DNA of 64,000 nucleotides from Amaurobius ferox (Eukaryota > Arthropoda > Arachnida > Araneae > Amaurobiidae). The position numbers and the translations under genes are program-made. The stretch is from NCBI GenBank assembly GCA_951213105.1, contig OX578137.1, positions 73,962,604 to 74,026,603 on the forward strand. The letters run 5' to 3'. The stretch's first letter is position 1. Each line of letters begins with the position of its first letter. Shown here piece after piece: positions 32,930 through 44,701 of the stretch. The notes below the pieces were generated by a model. That model ran no database searches and was not told the origin of the DNA. It saw nothing but the letters and a program-made list of their open reading frames with translations.

Positions 32930-34132
32930 TGTGTGTGTGTGTGGTATGTGTGTGTGTGTGTGGTATGTGTGTGTGGTATGTGTTTGTGTGCGTGTGTGGT
33001 ATGTGTTTATATGTGTGTGTGGTATGAGTTTGAATGTGTGTGTGGTGTGTGCGTGTACGTGTGTATATATGGTATGTGTGCGTGTGTGTGCGTGTGCGTG
33101 TGTGTATGTGTACGTGTGTGTGTGTGTGTGCGGTATGTGTGTGTGTGCGGTATGTGTGTGTGCGGTGTGTGTGCGGTATGTGTGTGTGCGCGCTATGTGT
33201 GTGTGCGGTATGTGTGTGCGTGTGTGCGGTATGTGTGTGTGTGTGCGGTATGTGTGTGTGCGGTATGTGTGTGTGTGTGCGCGCGGTATGTGTGTGTGTG
33301 TGTGCGCGGTATGTGTGTGTGTGCGGTATGTGTGTGTGCGGTGTGTGTGCGGTATGTGTGTGTGCGCGCTATGTGTGTGTGCGGTATGTGTGTGCGTGTG
33401 TGCGGTATGTGTGTGTGCGGTATGTGTGTGTGTGTGCGCGCGGTATGTGTGTGTGTGTGTGTGCGGTATGTGTGTGTGTGCGGTATGTGTGTGTGCGGTG
33501 TGTGTGCGGTATGTGTGTGTGCGCGCTATGTGTGTGTGCGGTATGTGTGTGCGTGTGTGCGGTATGTGTGTGTGTGTGCGGTATGTGTGTGTGCGGTATG
33601 TGTGTGTGTGTGCGCGCGGTATGTGTGTGTGTGTGTGCGCGGTATGTGTGTGTGTGTGCGCGCGGTATGTGTGTGTGTGTGTGTGCGGTATGTGTGTGTG
33701 TGCGGTATGTGTGTGTGCGGTGTGTGTGCGGTATGTGTGTGTGCGCGCTATGTGTGTGTGCGGTATGTGTGTGCGTGTGTGCGGTATGTGTGTGTGTGTG
33801 CGGTATGTGTGTGTGCGGTATGTGTGTGTGTGTGCGCGCGGTATGTGTGTGTGTGTGTGCGCGGTATGTGTGTGTGTGTGCGCGCGGTATGTGTGTGTGT
33901 GTGTGTGCGGTATGTGTGTGTGTGTGCGCGCGGTATGTGTGTGTGTGTGTGCGCGGTATGTGTGTGTGTGTGTGCGCGCGGTATGTGTGTGTGTGAGTGT
34001 GTGTGTGTGTATGCGTGTGTCAGTGTGTGTGTGTGGGTGGGTGTGGGTGTGTGCGTGTGTCAGTGTGTGTGTGTGCGCGGTATGTGTGTGTGTGTGTGCG
34101 CGGTATGTGTGTGTGTGTGTGTGTGTGTGTCA

Positions 34133-34170
<38 letters not shown>

Positions 34171-34220
34171 GTCAGTGTGTGTGTGTGGGTGTATGTGTGT
34201 GTGTGCGTGTGTCAGTGAGT
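32930..34220 (+). repeat. 1.3-kb GT/GC array with higher-order units
   Basis: Almost entirely (GT)n and (GC)n runs punctuated by GGTATG. Marker strings recur in the same order: TGCGGTGTGTGTGCGGTATG begins at ~33161, 33337, 33494 and 33716, each followed by GTGCGCGCTATG and GTGCGTGTGTGCGG. Three frames stay open for 320-486 codons because the repeat contains no stops; these are not genes. The right end passes directly into the HINE-A body (CAGTGAGTCTGTGGAGACG). Confidence 0.9.
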
Positions 34221-34988
34221 CTGTGGAGACGATAACTGACAGACAAATGGATTCGAATGGACGAAATTTGGTACAAAAATTACAATCCGTGAATACTGAA
34301 AGTCTGTTGTTTTCATACACAATCGAATGTTCAGAAATACCTAAATTTTCGAGTGAAATTTTGAAAAAATCATCAAAAGATCAAAACCTCTAATAAAGTT
34401 ACGCAAATAGATATTTCTTATGTAATTTTTCATTAGAAAACGATTAACATAAATTTTTGAACGCTAGCATGAAGCGTTCACGAGATATTGCACATTTCTC
34501 AAAAAAGTATCAAAAAATTATATAAAATAAAAAAAAATAATTTCCTATTGAGAAACATGTTCACTTTTTATATGTACTATCATTTGATAAATTTAGTGAC
34601 ATCATTCTCGTGGATCTAGCTCGTTCTATACATGAAAAAATATACTTTGAGTAATACATTTGTATTTGAACGCCAATAGTCATTTATCTGCTATAAGAAT
34701 AAATTATTTCTCCTTCCATAACGCTTGGCGAGATTTTGGCGACGAATTTGGCGAAATGTCGCCAACTTGGCGACTTTCTTAAATATTAACAAATCAAAGA
34801 AAATATCTCCAAATGAATAAAAATGAAGCTAAATCAATAAAAATTACGACTATGTGACGAAAATTCAATATTTTGGAAAAAATATAACTATATACTATAA
34901 GAAATACCTATTTTGTTTTTACTGTAAAAAAAGTAAATACATTGCATCATATAAGGAAGTTCCTTTGCTGCCCATATCAGATTTTTTT
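34212..34988 (+). mobile_element. HINE-A, copy 5, fused to the GT array
   Basis: The body starts immediately after the array at the position where other copies carry a short GT tract, and ends CTTTGCTGCCCATATCAG plus a T-run. The 5' palindrome is missing. Confidence 0.8.
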
Positions 34989-37155
34989 AATTATAGTCAA
35001 ATTTAACAGAATGAAATAATGCGAGATAAACAGTTCATAAGTTCATAAACGAAATTAGATTTAGCGTAGCCTGGCAGGCTCATGCTGAAAAATTATATCA
35101 TATTTGCATCAATACAAATATTTTACATTGAGTTAAATTTGAAGTAAAAAATTGGAAAAATAAAATCGTGTTTTGTGTCAATTACCATTTCAAAAGTGTT
35201 AGAAATGAGTTCAACAGATCTTAAAATTTGTCGAAAAATTATTACATTTATTTTTCGAAAGCAAAATAAATTATACATTTTGTTATACAAGCAAGTAATT
35301 ATATGCATATATACAGATCAAGCATTAAAGATGTTTATGTTACCCTTAAGCAGTTGCAGAACACTAACTTAGCAGTAAAGGAATATAGTAGTACGTATAA
35401 GATATTGTGATCAGAAATAAAGATACGGCCATGGAATACCAAAATCTGGGACACAAGTCCTCATTTCCCATCGATAAGAAATCACTCGGTAAATCTACTT
35501 ATTTGTTTGTTCAAATAGAACTCTGTGGTATTCTGTACGTGATTATATTTCAAATACTTTTCAATTAATAGGAGTTAAGTAATACATACATTTATTTCAT
35601 CGAAGCGGATGATGAACAGCGACAATTTTTAATTTCTCCTGCTACAGCTTTTCCCAAAAAAATTTCGAAATTTTAGCATTCCGTGAAAAAAGAACAGGCA
35701 AGAGTTTTTCATCAAAATATAAAAATCTAATACTGTGAATAAAAGTATTTGATATTTAATGAAAGTGCATTTACTATATGTTAGAAGAGAGTACGAAACA
35801 TTTTCCGTTATATATTTTTTCAGTCTAGTAGGTAGGTGATCGGATATGGCTGTTGCGTTCCTATAACTGACTTATTATGCGTCTGTAGCTTATTACGCAG
35901 CCACCAGCGTAGAACAACTGATGTCCACTATGACAGCACTGCAACTAGCAAGTTTCATTTCTGTCATTGGAGATAATGACAATTTTATGCTGACGAGCAT
36001 AACAATCACGAAACCGGCCAATGGATGTTGCTTTCGGAAATGGGGGCATCGGGAACGCCTCCTATAATTGAGTTTTGAAAATGTGAATTCATATCGAGGT
36101 AGTATGCATTATTAATTTTGTGTGACGAGAAGCATTTGGCAGGATCAGATTTTTGATTGGTCATGACTGTCTCAGGGCTCATCTCCATCGAATCGGACTT
36201 GTTGCTTCCCCGGATTGTATTTTATGTGACCTAGTACAGACTATGTCTGGAAAACATTTGGACAATTGCTCTGCACTAGTGACTTTTAATTCAATTATTA
36301 AGAAATACTGGAGAGCTAGCTCTCTGTCTGAAGGTCTATTGGTCAAACGACCGGCATTTGCAACAGTTTTTGACATTCAAAACACATTTTATTTCACAAA
36401 CGTGTTGGCCAATGTAAAATGGAGAGGACAGAAAATAAAAGAAACGTCGGTTAAACAACTACAGTTTGAGAAGATGTTAAGAATCAAAGTTAAGAATCAA
36501 AGTTAAGAATCTTCTTAAAAAATTTGAAAAGAAGAGGCCGAAACGCAAAGACTGCAAATTAAGAGGGGATCTCTACAGAAATCTTAAATCCGTCCGCAAA
36601 TTAAAGAAAATCGCGCCAAATGCGAGGTAATAGTTTGCAAATTTTGAATTCCGTGTGACGGACATACCTTCTACTTTAAATAAATAATTTACATAACTTG
36701 TTTATCAACATTTTGGCCTTGAGCCTTGTTTATCCTCAAGGCATAAACTAATTGGACAGGAAACTGGCGACAAAACAGCATAGATGGTGATGTCGCAGAA
36801 TTCCTTTTCATTCTTAATGAATATTTATTATACATATGATACAATTTGAAATGTTGTTAATCACTTACCGAAAATCAAACTTCTACAAAGCATGGGAAAA
36901 TATATAGTAACGATTTTTTAAATGTATAGCATTGTAGTAAATTCATAATTGTTGAATTTTAAAAACACACATAAAGTTTCGCAAGCATTGTTGTTATGAA
37001 CAAATAGAACATTTCTCAATCATTATCGTCATGAACTATGACGTTTCATTGTTGAAAACGCTGTTGCCATAAAAAAAAACAATTATTTAAATAAAGATCT
37101 GAACTACCTGTATTTATGTATTTTGAATAGTTAAAAATCTAAATATTACTTATTT
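34300..37155 (+). repeat. Segmental duplication, right copy
   Basis: Direct duplicate of 27635-32780 without the HINE-B and LTR insertions, so it preserves both empty sites. Confidence 0.85.
36165..36506 (+). pseudogene. LINE RNase H / C-terminal fragment, copy 2
   Basis: The open frame 36153-36506 includes GHDCLRAHLHRIGLVASPDC, then ILCD, SGKHLDNC and KKYWRASSL. This is the end of a non-LTR retrotransposon Pol protein: the RNase H C-terminal helix followed by a C-x(2)-C...H-x(4)-C element. Upstream Pol domains are absent, and the flanking DNA is not LINE-like, so this was either a strongly 5'-truncated insertion or a remnant carried in by the duplication. Codons after VKRPAFATV are probably 3' UTR read-through. 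Confidence 0.7.
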
Positions 37156-37167
37156 GTATTTTATGTA

Positions 37168-37320
37168 CGTATTGTATTTTATGTGACCTATGACAGCCTA
37201 TGTCTGGAAAACATTTGGACAAGTACCCTACACTAGTGACTTTTAATTCAATCATTGAGAAATACTGGAGAGCTAGCTCTCTGTCTAATGACCTATTGGC
37301 CAAACGACCGGTATTTGTAA
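37168..37320 (+). pseudogene. LINE C-terminal fragment, copy 3
   Basis: A third partial copy of the same region (ATGTCTGGAAAACATTTGGA, TACTGGAGAGCTAGCTCTCT) directly after the right duplication. It is truncated at both ends, with the zinc-binding Cys pair altered (TGTGACC retained, later Cys codons changed). Confidence 0.6.
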
Positions 37321-37799
37321 ACAACATTAATTTGGTGTGAATCGGAAGAAAAGAAAGATAAAAATACATTATCGTTGAAACAAATACGTGATCTAGAAAA
37401 CATAAGCTCACACAGAAGACTTTTACGGTATACATCCAACGTAGGTGAGTTCTCTAGTTAAAATCACGATTTCAGTCCCTCTTTTACGGCCAAAATAAAT
37501 TCCAATCTCCATTAATGCCGTTGAATATCTGCAAATTATATGCTTTACAAGTATATCGAATCAGTAGTTTAAACAGTTCAACATTTTTCTAGGATAAACT
37601 AGGTGCAAAAAATTAATCAAATTGAAATTTTTGGCCAAACGAAGATTAAAAGAATATATAGTACATATTCTTGTTCATAATCCATGATTTACTAAAGAAC
37701 TTATGCTATGTATTCTGATAGACATGTTGCTATATGAAAAAGTCTTCAATGAAGCCGCAGAAAATTCAACTTTCCTTCGGAAAGAAAAATACGTTTTTC
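37321..37799. other. No gene seen
   Basis: AT-rich spacer. Confidence 0.55.
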
Positions 37800-37980
37800 G
37801 TAAGGATTTTCTCAAATTGTTGTTGTAAGGTAACTGTTTGGTGTAAGATAACTGTTTGGAGGGTAAGTAAGTGCCGCCCAATTTAGACCGGAACCCAGTG
37901 GAGGAGGCATCCACAGGGACCGTACTCTCCTTCCCCTACCACCAACCTATCAGCTAACCACTGGGCTACCGCCCACGAAG
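37800..37980 (-). mobile_element. SINE-A, tRNA-headed copy with tail deletion
   Basis: Minus strand: GGGCGGTAGCCCAGTGGTTA (box A-like TAGCCCAGTGG) at ~37955-37974, then GGTTGGTGGTAGGGGAAGG, the shared body, and a short (CAA)n tail at ~37816-37825. The ~30 bp normally preceding the tail is missing and GTAAGGTAACTGTTTGG is duplicated with variation. There is no 5S head, so the body exists with either head type. Confidence 0.7.
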
Positions 37981-38303
37981 GTCTTGGGCGGCAAATTTCC
38001 TGAGCGGCAAGCGTTTAGACACTAATGAAGAAGTGAAAACTATGGTGAGTAACTGGCTATCATCACAGGCGGCAGCGTTCTATGATAACGGTATCCTAAA
38101 ATTGGTATATCATTCCGATAAATGCTTAAATTGGCAAAGAAATTGTGTAGAAAAATATAGAACTGAATGTAAATTCAGAAAGTAAATGCTTTTTTTTAAA
38201 TAAATATACTTACGTAGTTTTTATTGCAAAACGGACCTTACTTAAAATAATAACTCTCGTATGTTTCAATGCAGATTTTTTCCAAAACACAGTATGGCAA
38301 AGT

Positions 38304-39080
38304 TTTTGTGTGTGTGTGTTTGTCAGTGAGTCTGCGGAGACGATATCTCACGAACGAATGCAGTGATTCGAATGAAATTTGATAAAAAATCACAATCCGT
38401 AAATACTGGAAGTTTATTGTTTTTAGACGCAATCGAATGTTCAGAACCCCCCTAAATTTTCGAGTGAATTTTGAAAAAATTATCAAAACATCAAAACCTT
38501 TAATAAAGTTACGCAAGTAGATATTTCTTATGTAATTATGTAATTTTTCCTTAGAAAACTATTGACATAAACTTTAGAACGCTAGCACGAACTGTTCTCG
38601 AGATATTGCACGTTTTTCAAATAAATTTATAAAAAAATTGTATGAATTAAAAATATTAATTACGGAGAAACATGTTCACTTTCATATATAATACCATGCG
38701 TTAAATTTTGCGACATCATTCTCGTGGATCTAGCTCGTTCCATTCGTAAGAAAATATACTTTGAGTAATACATTCGTATTTGAACGCCAATAGTTATTTA
38801 TCTGCTATAGGAATAACTTATTTCTCCGTCCATAACGCTTGGCGAGATTTTGGCGACGAATTTGGCGAAATGTCGCCAACTTGTCAATTTTTTTAAATGT
38901 TGCCAAATAGATAAAAATGACGCTAAATCGATGAAAATGACGAATAATTACCGAAAATTCAATATCTTTGAAAGAATATAAGTATCTACCATAAGAATAA
39001 CCGTCTTTTTTGTTGTCAAAGTAGTAAATGTATTGCATTATATAAGGAAAGTCATGTGCTGCCCACATCAGATTTTTTTT
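38304..39080 (+). mobile_element. HINE-A, copy 6, 5' truncated
   Basis: Begins at the internal GT tract (38308-38322), keeps CAGTGAGTCTGCGGAGACGA and the TTGGCGA block (~38838-38885), and ends TCATGTGCTGCCCACATCAG plus a T8 run. Confidence 0.75.
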
Positions 39081-40349
39081 ATTTAGGCCCTGTCATAAAT
39101 ACGGGATATAAATGTGTGTGGTTCAGGTGTTTATTGACTTTTACAAGTTTAGTATCTTTTACAAGTTTTATTAAAATAAAATTTAAAAATTGTTACTAAA
39201 ATTTAAGAATTTTATGTCTGGAAATCTTAGAAATAAATCACATTAACTATAATAATGATCAGTGAATTGACATTTACACTATAACAGAATATTACACAAA
39301 AGCAAGAAAGTTCCCAACTTAACTTCATTACCACTCATCGACCGTGGTTTCACGTCCATTGCCACTCGTAATCATGGTGCTGTCAATTTAAAGCATTTAT
39401 TAGATTAGTTAGTTCACTCGTTTGTCATATACTGCAATAATAAATTTCGAAATAGTAAGCTATTGATTAGCAATACATATCGCTATGTGATTGATGTCCT
39501 TTCTTTCAATCCATACTCATTTATCTAATATTGGCTTTCAATCCACAATACGGTCAACTTTGTTGATCGTCGCTCACCATGAGGTCTGTTTCATAGAGAC
39601 TTAATTCCCGTATGTACCGAAGAGACACTTAGCGGATATTAAAAGAGACACATAACGGAAAATAAAAGAGACACTTAGAGGTAAAAGCGAAACTTAACGA
39701 TATTAAAGAGACACTTAGCGGAATGTTCACTGGTGATAATTAAACGTGTCATTCTATACTTACATACACGGTAAACTGGGGCACGGGTAAATTGATTGTC
39801 CAAATGGAACCCGTCTTGGAGATGTTCCATCAGTCATGGCTCAGTATCACACATTTATGATTCTGCTGATTTGAAAATTAAACTCAGAAAAATAATCAAG
39901 TGGGTGGAATTAGTAGATCATTTTGATCAGCTCAAAGCTCATGTTCTAGATCGTTCTTGATTTCACTTGCTGCTGAATCACTGCTTCTTAATTGCAGATT
40001 GCAGACCTTGGGATATCGCTGTACAATTTAAGTGACTACTAAATACGGTGGACATAAATCTATGTTGATAAAACATTCACCAAACTGAACTGGGTGTCAA
40101 CTTGATTGGCTTAAGTCTGCTTCTGAAAGCACTCGATGAGTTATTTCTGTTTTTGAGAGCACTTGCTGATTTTGACTATCTAGATGTAATGCAATGTACA
40201 TTGCTCACAATTGGAATCGTAACATCATGAAGAAATTTATGTATCCTTATTAAATTTACAGAACATAATTGTAACATGGAGATGTGCAAATGATCAACAA
40301 ATCTTACTGGAAAATGAAAATATGGAACTTCATTGACATTAGATCAATA
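39081..40349. other. No gene; short AGAGACACTTAG repeats
   Basis: AT-rich. From ~39630 to 39722 the string AAGAGACACTTAGCGG recurs in four or five degenerate copies. Confidence 0.5.
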
Positions 40350-40595
40350 TGGAATAGGCCCCTCGCGAGCGACTATGCAGGATTAAATACGACGAGGCAC
40401 ACCGTCAATGAGATGGTCAATAGTGTGCTGAGGGATGGCATGCCCAATTGACCCATTGGGCTTGTGACTGAACATGCGTTGCTGGAATTGGGAGTTATCT
40501 TAATCGGCGGCCCATGATATCCCAGATATGTTCAATTGGCCAGAAATCCAGATAATATGCTGGCCAAGGAAGGATATCAAAGCCTTGTAGATCAG
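40350..40595 (-). pseudogene. Tc1-like transposase, C-terminal fragment
   Basis: The minus-strand translation gives FDILPWPAYYLDFWPIEHIW followed by DIMGRRLR. This is the region around the third catalytic residue (the E of the DD34E triad in S-P-D-x-x-P-I-E-H-x-W-D) of Tc1-family transposases; the usual SPDLNP is altered to LDFW. The following ~45 codons keep the family's C-terminal pattern but with stops. Residues upstream are not recognisable. The fragment is inactive. Confidence 0.65.
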
Positions 40596-41229
40596 CGGTA
40601 CTCAACCAATGGTCCGAAAACGTATATGAAAAAAATCAACCACAAAAAATGTATCATTGGGGTATTTAGACGTCGGGAAGTGAGGAGTTCAACTTCAATG
40701 TGAGGTTAACCCCCACTCCCCAAATAAAGATCCTGTGTGCATATGCAAAATTCTTAATGATTACCTGTTTGATGACATTCATTATATTTAATGATCGAAT
40801 ACGAACACTGGAAACTTTTTCCTTTTATCAGATTTTACTTTCTTCTTAGAATTAATTAATATATTTTTAAAAAGCGCATTTAATTTCAATTTAACAAGCA
40901 AATAAAATTGAGATCCCTACGGGAGGGAAATTCAATATAAGAGAGGGAGATAGGCAATGGGTTGCGTTCATTTGATCCAGAACGTATGACAAGGGTGGTC
41001 TGTAGCTGAAGATGGGCTATTGCAGGAAAAAGTGAAGATCATCCTCCGAGCAGAGAAACATCTGAAATAACAGAGAAGGGGGCTGGGGGATGAATAGGGG
41101 TAGCAGGTTTAGGTTGTGACAGGGGTTTGTGTTAACCATTAGCTAATTAACATTAGCCAATAAGGTAGCCGGTAGCGGAATCGCATCCCTTCGTGAAATC
41201 TCATGTTACCACTGTATACGTTGGTGAAA
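40596..41229. other. No gene seen
   Basis: AT-rich, containing a purine-rich stretch near 40970-41100. Confidence 0.5.
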
Positions 41230-41720
41230 ATGACGAGCGCTAGCAAAAAGCGTGCGTAGAGTGAAGTTTTCGCTATTGTAATGAAAAGTGGACGGAGTTA
41301 TATTTCTTCGTCTAAGGGGAAGGTAAGCCAGTTTGATTAATTTGTCTAGAATCAATGTCAGTTGTTAAGGAGTATAATTTAAAAATACATTATGACACGA
41401 AACATGCAGCCACGTTTTCTAGTCTCCAGGGGCAGCTGTGCACAGACAAAATTAACGTTCTGAAAAAATCGTTAAAATCTCAACAGTCAATTTAAAAAAA
41501 GTATCGGAGACTGCTGAGGTTTATGTTAAAGCCAGTTATATCATCGCTCAAAAAATTGCCAAAAAGTCAAAACCATTCTAAGATGGAGATTTTGTAAAGG
41601 AATGTTTGGTTTCAGCGGTAGAAATTTTGTGTCCAAACAAAGTTGATGCGTCCAAAAAAATAAGTTTGTCTCGACCGACTTTTGCTAGGAGAGTGGAAGA
41701 ACTGGCACTAAATGTTTAAG
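41230..41720 (+). pseudogene. hAT-like transposase, N-terminal fragment (BED-type)
   Basis: Starts MTSASKKRA, then WTELYFFV-stop-GEGKPV, KEYNLKIHYDTKHAATFSSL, and later SYIIAQKIAKKSKPF, DFVKECLVSAVEILCPNK and ISLSRPTFARRVEELALNV. This order (BED-like zinc finger ending in H-Y-x-T-K-H, helical linker, then the R-R-V-E motif) is that of hAT-superfamily transposases related to the vertebrate GTF2IRD2/ZBED proteins. At least three in-frame stops or frameshifts are present, one zinc cysteine pair is degraded, and the catalytic core and dimerisation domain are lost at the repeat at 41755. It would have bound the element's inverted repeats. Confidence 0.75.
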
Positions 41721-41754
41721 AGATATCGAAAACGAATTTACAAGCCTGCACAAT

Positions 41755-41895
41755 TTACTCGTTAACATTGGACCGTTAGCATCGTTAGTATCGTTTACTC
41801 GTTATCATCGTTAGCATCGTTTACTTGTTAGCATCGTTTACTCGTTAGCATCGTTAGCATCATTTACTCGTTAGCCTCGTTAGTATCGTTAGCTG
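41755..41895. repeat. CGTTAGCATCGTTTACT minisatellite
   Basis: 9-bp motif CGTTAGCAT combined with CGTTTACT, repeated about 12 times, exactly between the hAT fragment and the Tc1-like fragment. Confidence 0.85.
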
Positions 41896-42546
41896 TACCA
41901 CAGATCTCACAAAACCAAAGACGTATCGTTGTTCCGTGATACTTCCAGAAATGTGGACCAAAGGTGTTCGTCACCCACGTGTTATGTCACCCCAAACTAT
42001 GATACCCCTTAGAGGGGCTGTGTGGCGACTATTAGAAAGAGCTTCCTGGTGGCGTTGTGAAAGCACCGCCATACGCGAGTACGGTCTTCTGGCATGCCAA
42101 AACATAATTGTGATTCATCCTTGAACAGAAGGTTTCTCCATTCTGTCGTCCATTTGACACCACTGGGGGCAACGTAACCGGCGAAGACGTTGAAACAGTA
42201 GGTGTCGAAAAGGTCGTCTACCACGGAGTCCTGCGTCATGCAAAGGGTTTCGAATTCTTTGCGTCGAAACCATGTTAGCTATAGTGTTGAATAAATGTCT
42301 TTGTAATACATTTTCTGTGGTAAATGGTTTTCGCGCAACGTTTCTCAGAAGCATACGATCTTCACGTGGTGTGATACACATGGAAGCTCTACTACCTGAT
42401 CTTCGTCTCGTTTCGTTGTCTCTTACAAATCGTGACACACACCGTTGAATTGTGCTCACATACAACCCAAGCACTTCAGCGATCCTTCGAAGGCTCATTC
42501 CACCTTCACGTAAAGCAATGATTTGTTGCAGTTTCGTTGACGACAA
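41896..42546 (-). pseudogene. Tc1-like transposase, N-terminal and middle part
   Basis: From Met at 42546: SSTKLQQIIALREGGMSLRR, IAEVLGLYVSTIQRCVSRF (helix-turn-helix), then a basic linker SRASMCITPREDRML. About 120 codons in, near 42180, the homology moves to the overlapping frame (42239-42009), which contains DESQLCFGMPEDRTRVWRCF: the second catalytic Asp region (F-x-D-E-S) and the R-V-W-R motif of Tc1-family enzymes. A stop and frame changes follow, and the sequence runs into the minisatellite before the third catalytic residue. The HTH binds inverted repeats and the middle part begins the DDE nuclease. It is inactive. Confidence 0.8.
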
Positions 42547-42997
42547 CTTAACTATTCGGTACGTCGGCGTACAATTGGCATACTGTGATGATTTTTACAA
42601 CCTGAAACCAATGACTATACAGTTTAGCTGTGATATCCCTCCTTCTTGACATGACTCTTTTTTGCTGCTCGGAAAAGTGTTACGTCCACTATGCGTAACG
42701 AAACTGTGATCATTTGTAAATCTCGCCTTGCTGTTTCCATTGTCATATTTACATAAAGCTACACTTACAACTTTATGGTGTTAAGATTTTAGTTGTGAGC
42801 AGTATACTTTATTTATGTGGTCCCAAACAAATACGGAGTTTTAATTCCTAACACAGGCATTTAGAAGCACTAATCATGTCAATCTATATTTCAACATATG
42901 AAATTTTTGCGGAATAAAAATATGTTTTGCATTTATTGATTCTGCTCTTGGAAGATATTTTAGCAAGGTACTGTAAGATCTAAAAAAGTTCTCAGAT
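42547..42997. other. No gene seen
   Basis: Likely the 5' flank of the Tc1-like element; no inverted repeat end was identified with confidence. Confidence 0.45.
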
Positions 42998-43667
42998 AAA
43001 AAAAAAACTGATGTGATTAGTACATGTATTTCCTTATAGACTCAAATTCATTGTTTCTTTATTAAGAATTCAATAAATTTAATTTAATTGCACTAAATAA
43101 CACGCTTAATTAATTGAAAATACACTGAATTTACGCTTTTAATTCAGTTCACGTTTTCATTTGGTAACCGGACTTATTCTCAAAACGGACGTGGCAAAAA
43201 TGCGAAAAAAACTAAATTATCTCATAAACGGCCCCATCCTAAAATAATGGGGTTGGTATTATTATTTTTATCGTCAAAAATTGCATAAACACAATCATTT
43301 AATTGATACGATTGAGCATACGTAATCTTTTACTTTAGAATTTTGCAGGCCATTTCGCAAAAAATTCAGTTTTTTTTTCCAAGTTATACTAAAATATAAT
43401 CGAAACCAGAGCAACTCATATATGACTTATCTACAAAAGCTTGTGAAATTTGGTCGATTAGTTTTTAAGTTAAAGTGGATATATGCATTGCACAGACAGA
43501 CACACAGAGAGACACACACACACAGACACAAACGTCACGCTTGGAAAATATTTTTCGTGTTCCAAAGATACTGAGACGTACATGTAAATCCCTCGAAAAC
43601 TCGAGTTACGATTTTCGACATGATTCCAATGCTTTCCCTATACATTACAATGTATTTCAGGGAAAGT
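42998..43667 (-). mobile_element. HINE-B, copy 3
   Basis: Minus strand: the 5' palindrome at ~43637-43667 (ACTTTCCCTGAAATACATTG and its inverse), a (TG)n/(TCTG)n tract at ~43492-43530, and the 3' hairpin region ACATGTACTAATCACATCAG plus a T-run at the left edge. Same layout as copy 2. Confidence 0.75.
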
Positions 43668-44128
43668 AATAGATTACTCTTGTGTGTGAGAGGTATTTAC
43701 ACAGTGAATAATTTTTACTTTATTTAATTTTTCATTACAGTCACTTTTCCCCAAATACTTATTATACTTATAAGTGAGCTATTCAGATAGTTTTCTAGAT
43801 CCAACTCTCAGAAATTATTGATCAACGCATTTTGAGTATCCTTGGTCATGCCTCAACCTTTTTTGACGATGCGTATGTTTTCCCTTTCCCCTGATTGACA
43901 CACCACTGCCAGTGTTTCCGAGCCTATAGTTTCTCTAACAACAATATCTCTAACAACGAATTGAACGTTTTAGACAAATTACTTGCAGTTGGGAACCAAC
44001 ATTTGAATTTTAGCTTGATATTAATAAAGTAAATTTTGAACGTATTTTCTTCAAAAATCGAACAAATTGATAAAAATTAAAGTATGACATGATACATGAA
44101 TCGATTGATTATAATAGTTTTGTATTTA
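43668..44128. other. No gene seen
   Basis: AT-rich spacer. Confidence 0.6.
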
Positions 44129-44701
44129 CAGAGTGACAATTATTGAGCTATATGAAGTAATAAATAAAATTTTCAAAAACTACTGAGTTCAAAAATCTTA
44201 TGCAAATTTTAAAAGTAACTACAGATATTCGGATTCAGTTCATGACCTGTTCGATATGCTTGCCATCAATGGCTATGATGTGGCGCAGACGAATAGCAAA
44301 ATGCTGCAAAACTCGTTGAAGTGTCGAGACATCGATGCTTTCAATGACCTCCTGAATGGTAGTTTTGAGATCTGCGGTGGGTTTGGGGGTCATTTGCGTA
44401 AACTTTGTCTTTAATATAGCCCCACAAAAATGAGTCACATGGGTTGAGATCAGAATAGGTCGGCCAAGCGATTCCCATTCCAGTAGCCTCTGGGTACCAC
44501 AAAGCCAGAACGCGTTCTCCAAAGTGTTCTTCCAGGACTTCAAGCACTCAATAAATGAACAACAACAACAATAAGAGTGTGCATACTCAAAACAAATCCC
44601 AACATGCCCTGCATTCAACTGCCAAGTTTTAACTGAATCTCGCCAACGGTTCAAAAGTTATCGCGGTTTTTTTTTCATATTGCTCAATAATTGTCACCCA
44701 G
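44129..44701 (-). mobile_element. Short mariner-like element, both TIRs and TA TSD
   Basis: Terminal inverted repeats GTGACAATTATTGAGCTATA (from 44132) and its near-inverse (TATTGCTCAATAATTGTCAC, ending at 44697) bound 573 bp, with TA at 44127-44128 and 44702-44703. Only the C-terminal transposase end remains inside (44235-44654), so most of the coding region has been deleted while the ends survive: a step towards a MITE. Confidence 0.8.
44235..44654 (-). pseudogene. Mariner-like transposase, C-terminal fragment
   Basis: In one frame (44547-44341) LEVLEEHFGERVLALWYPEA, then WPTYSDLNPCDSFLWGYIKD carries the S-x-D-L-x-P-x-D signature of the third aspartate. After a frameshift near 44410, the overlapping frame continues DLKTTIQEVIESIDVSTLQR and RLRHIIAIDGKHIEQVMN. 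The N-terminal DNA-binding part and the first catalytic Asp are gone; RPH-type text is not found. It is related in type, not closely in sequence, to the mariner fragment at 15-269. Confidence 0.75.

Noticed and set aside
32811..34393. Long overlapping open frames of 320, 441 and 486 codons with Cys-Val-Arg-Tyr repeats
   Set aside because: All arise because the GT/GC repeat lacks stop codons in several frames. The peptides are low complexity and end where the repeat ends.
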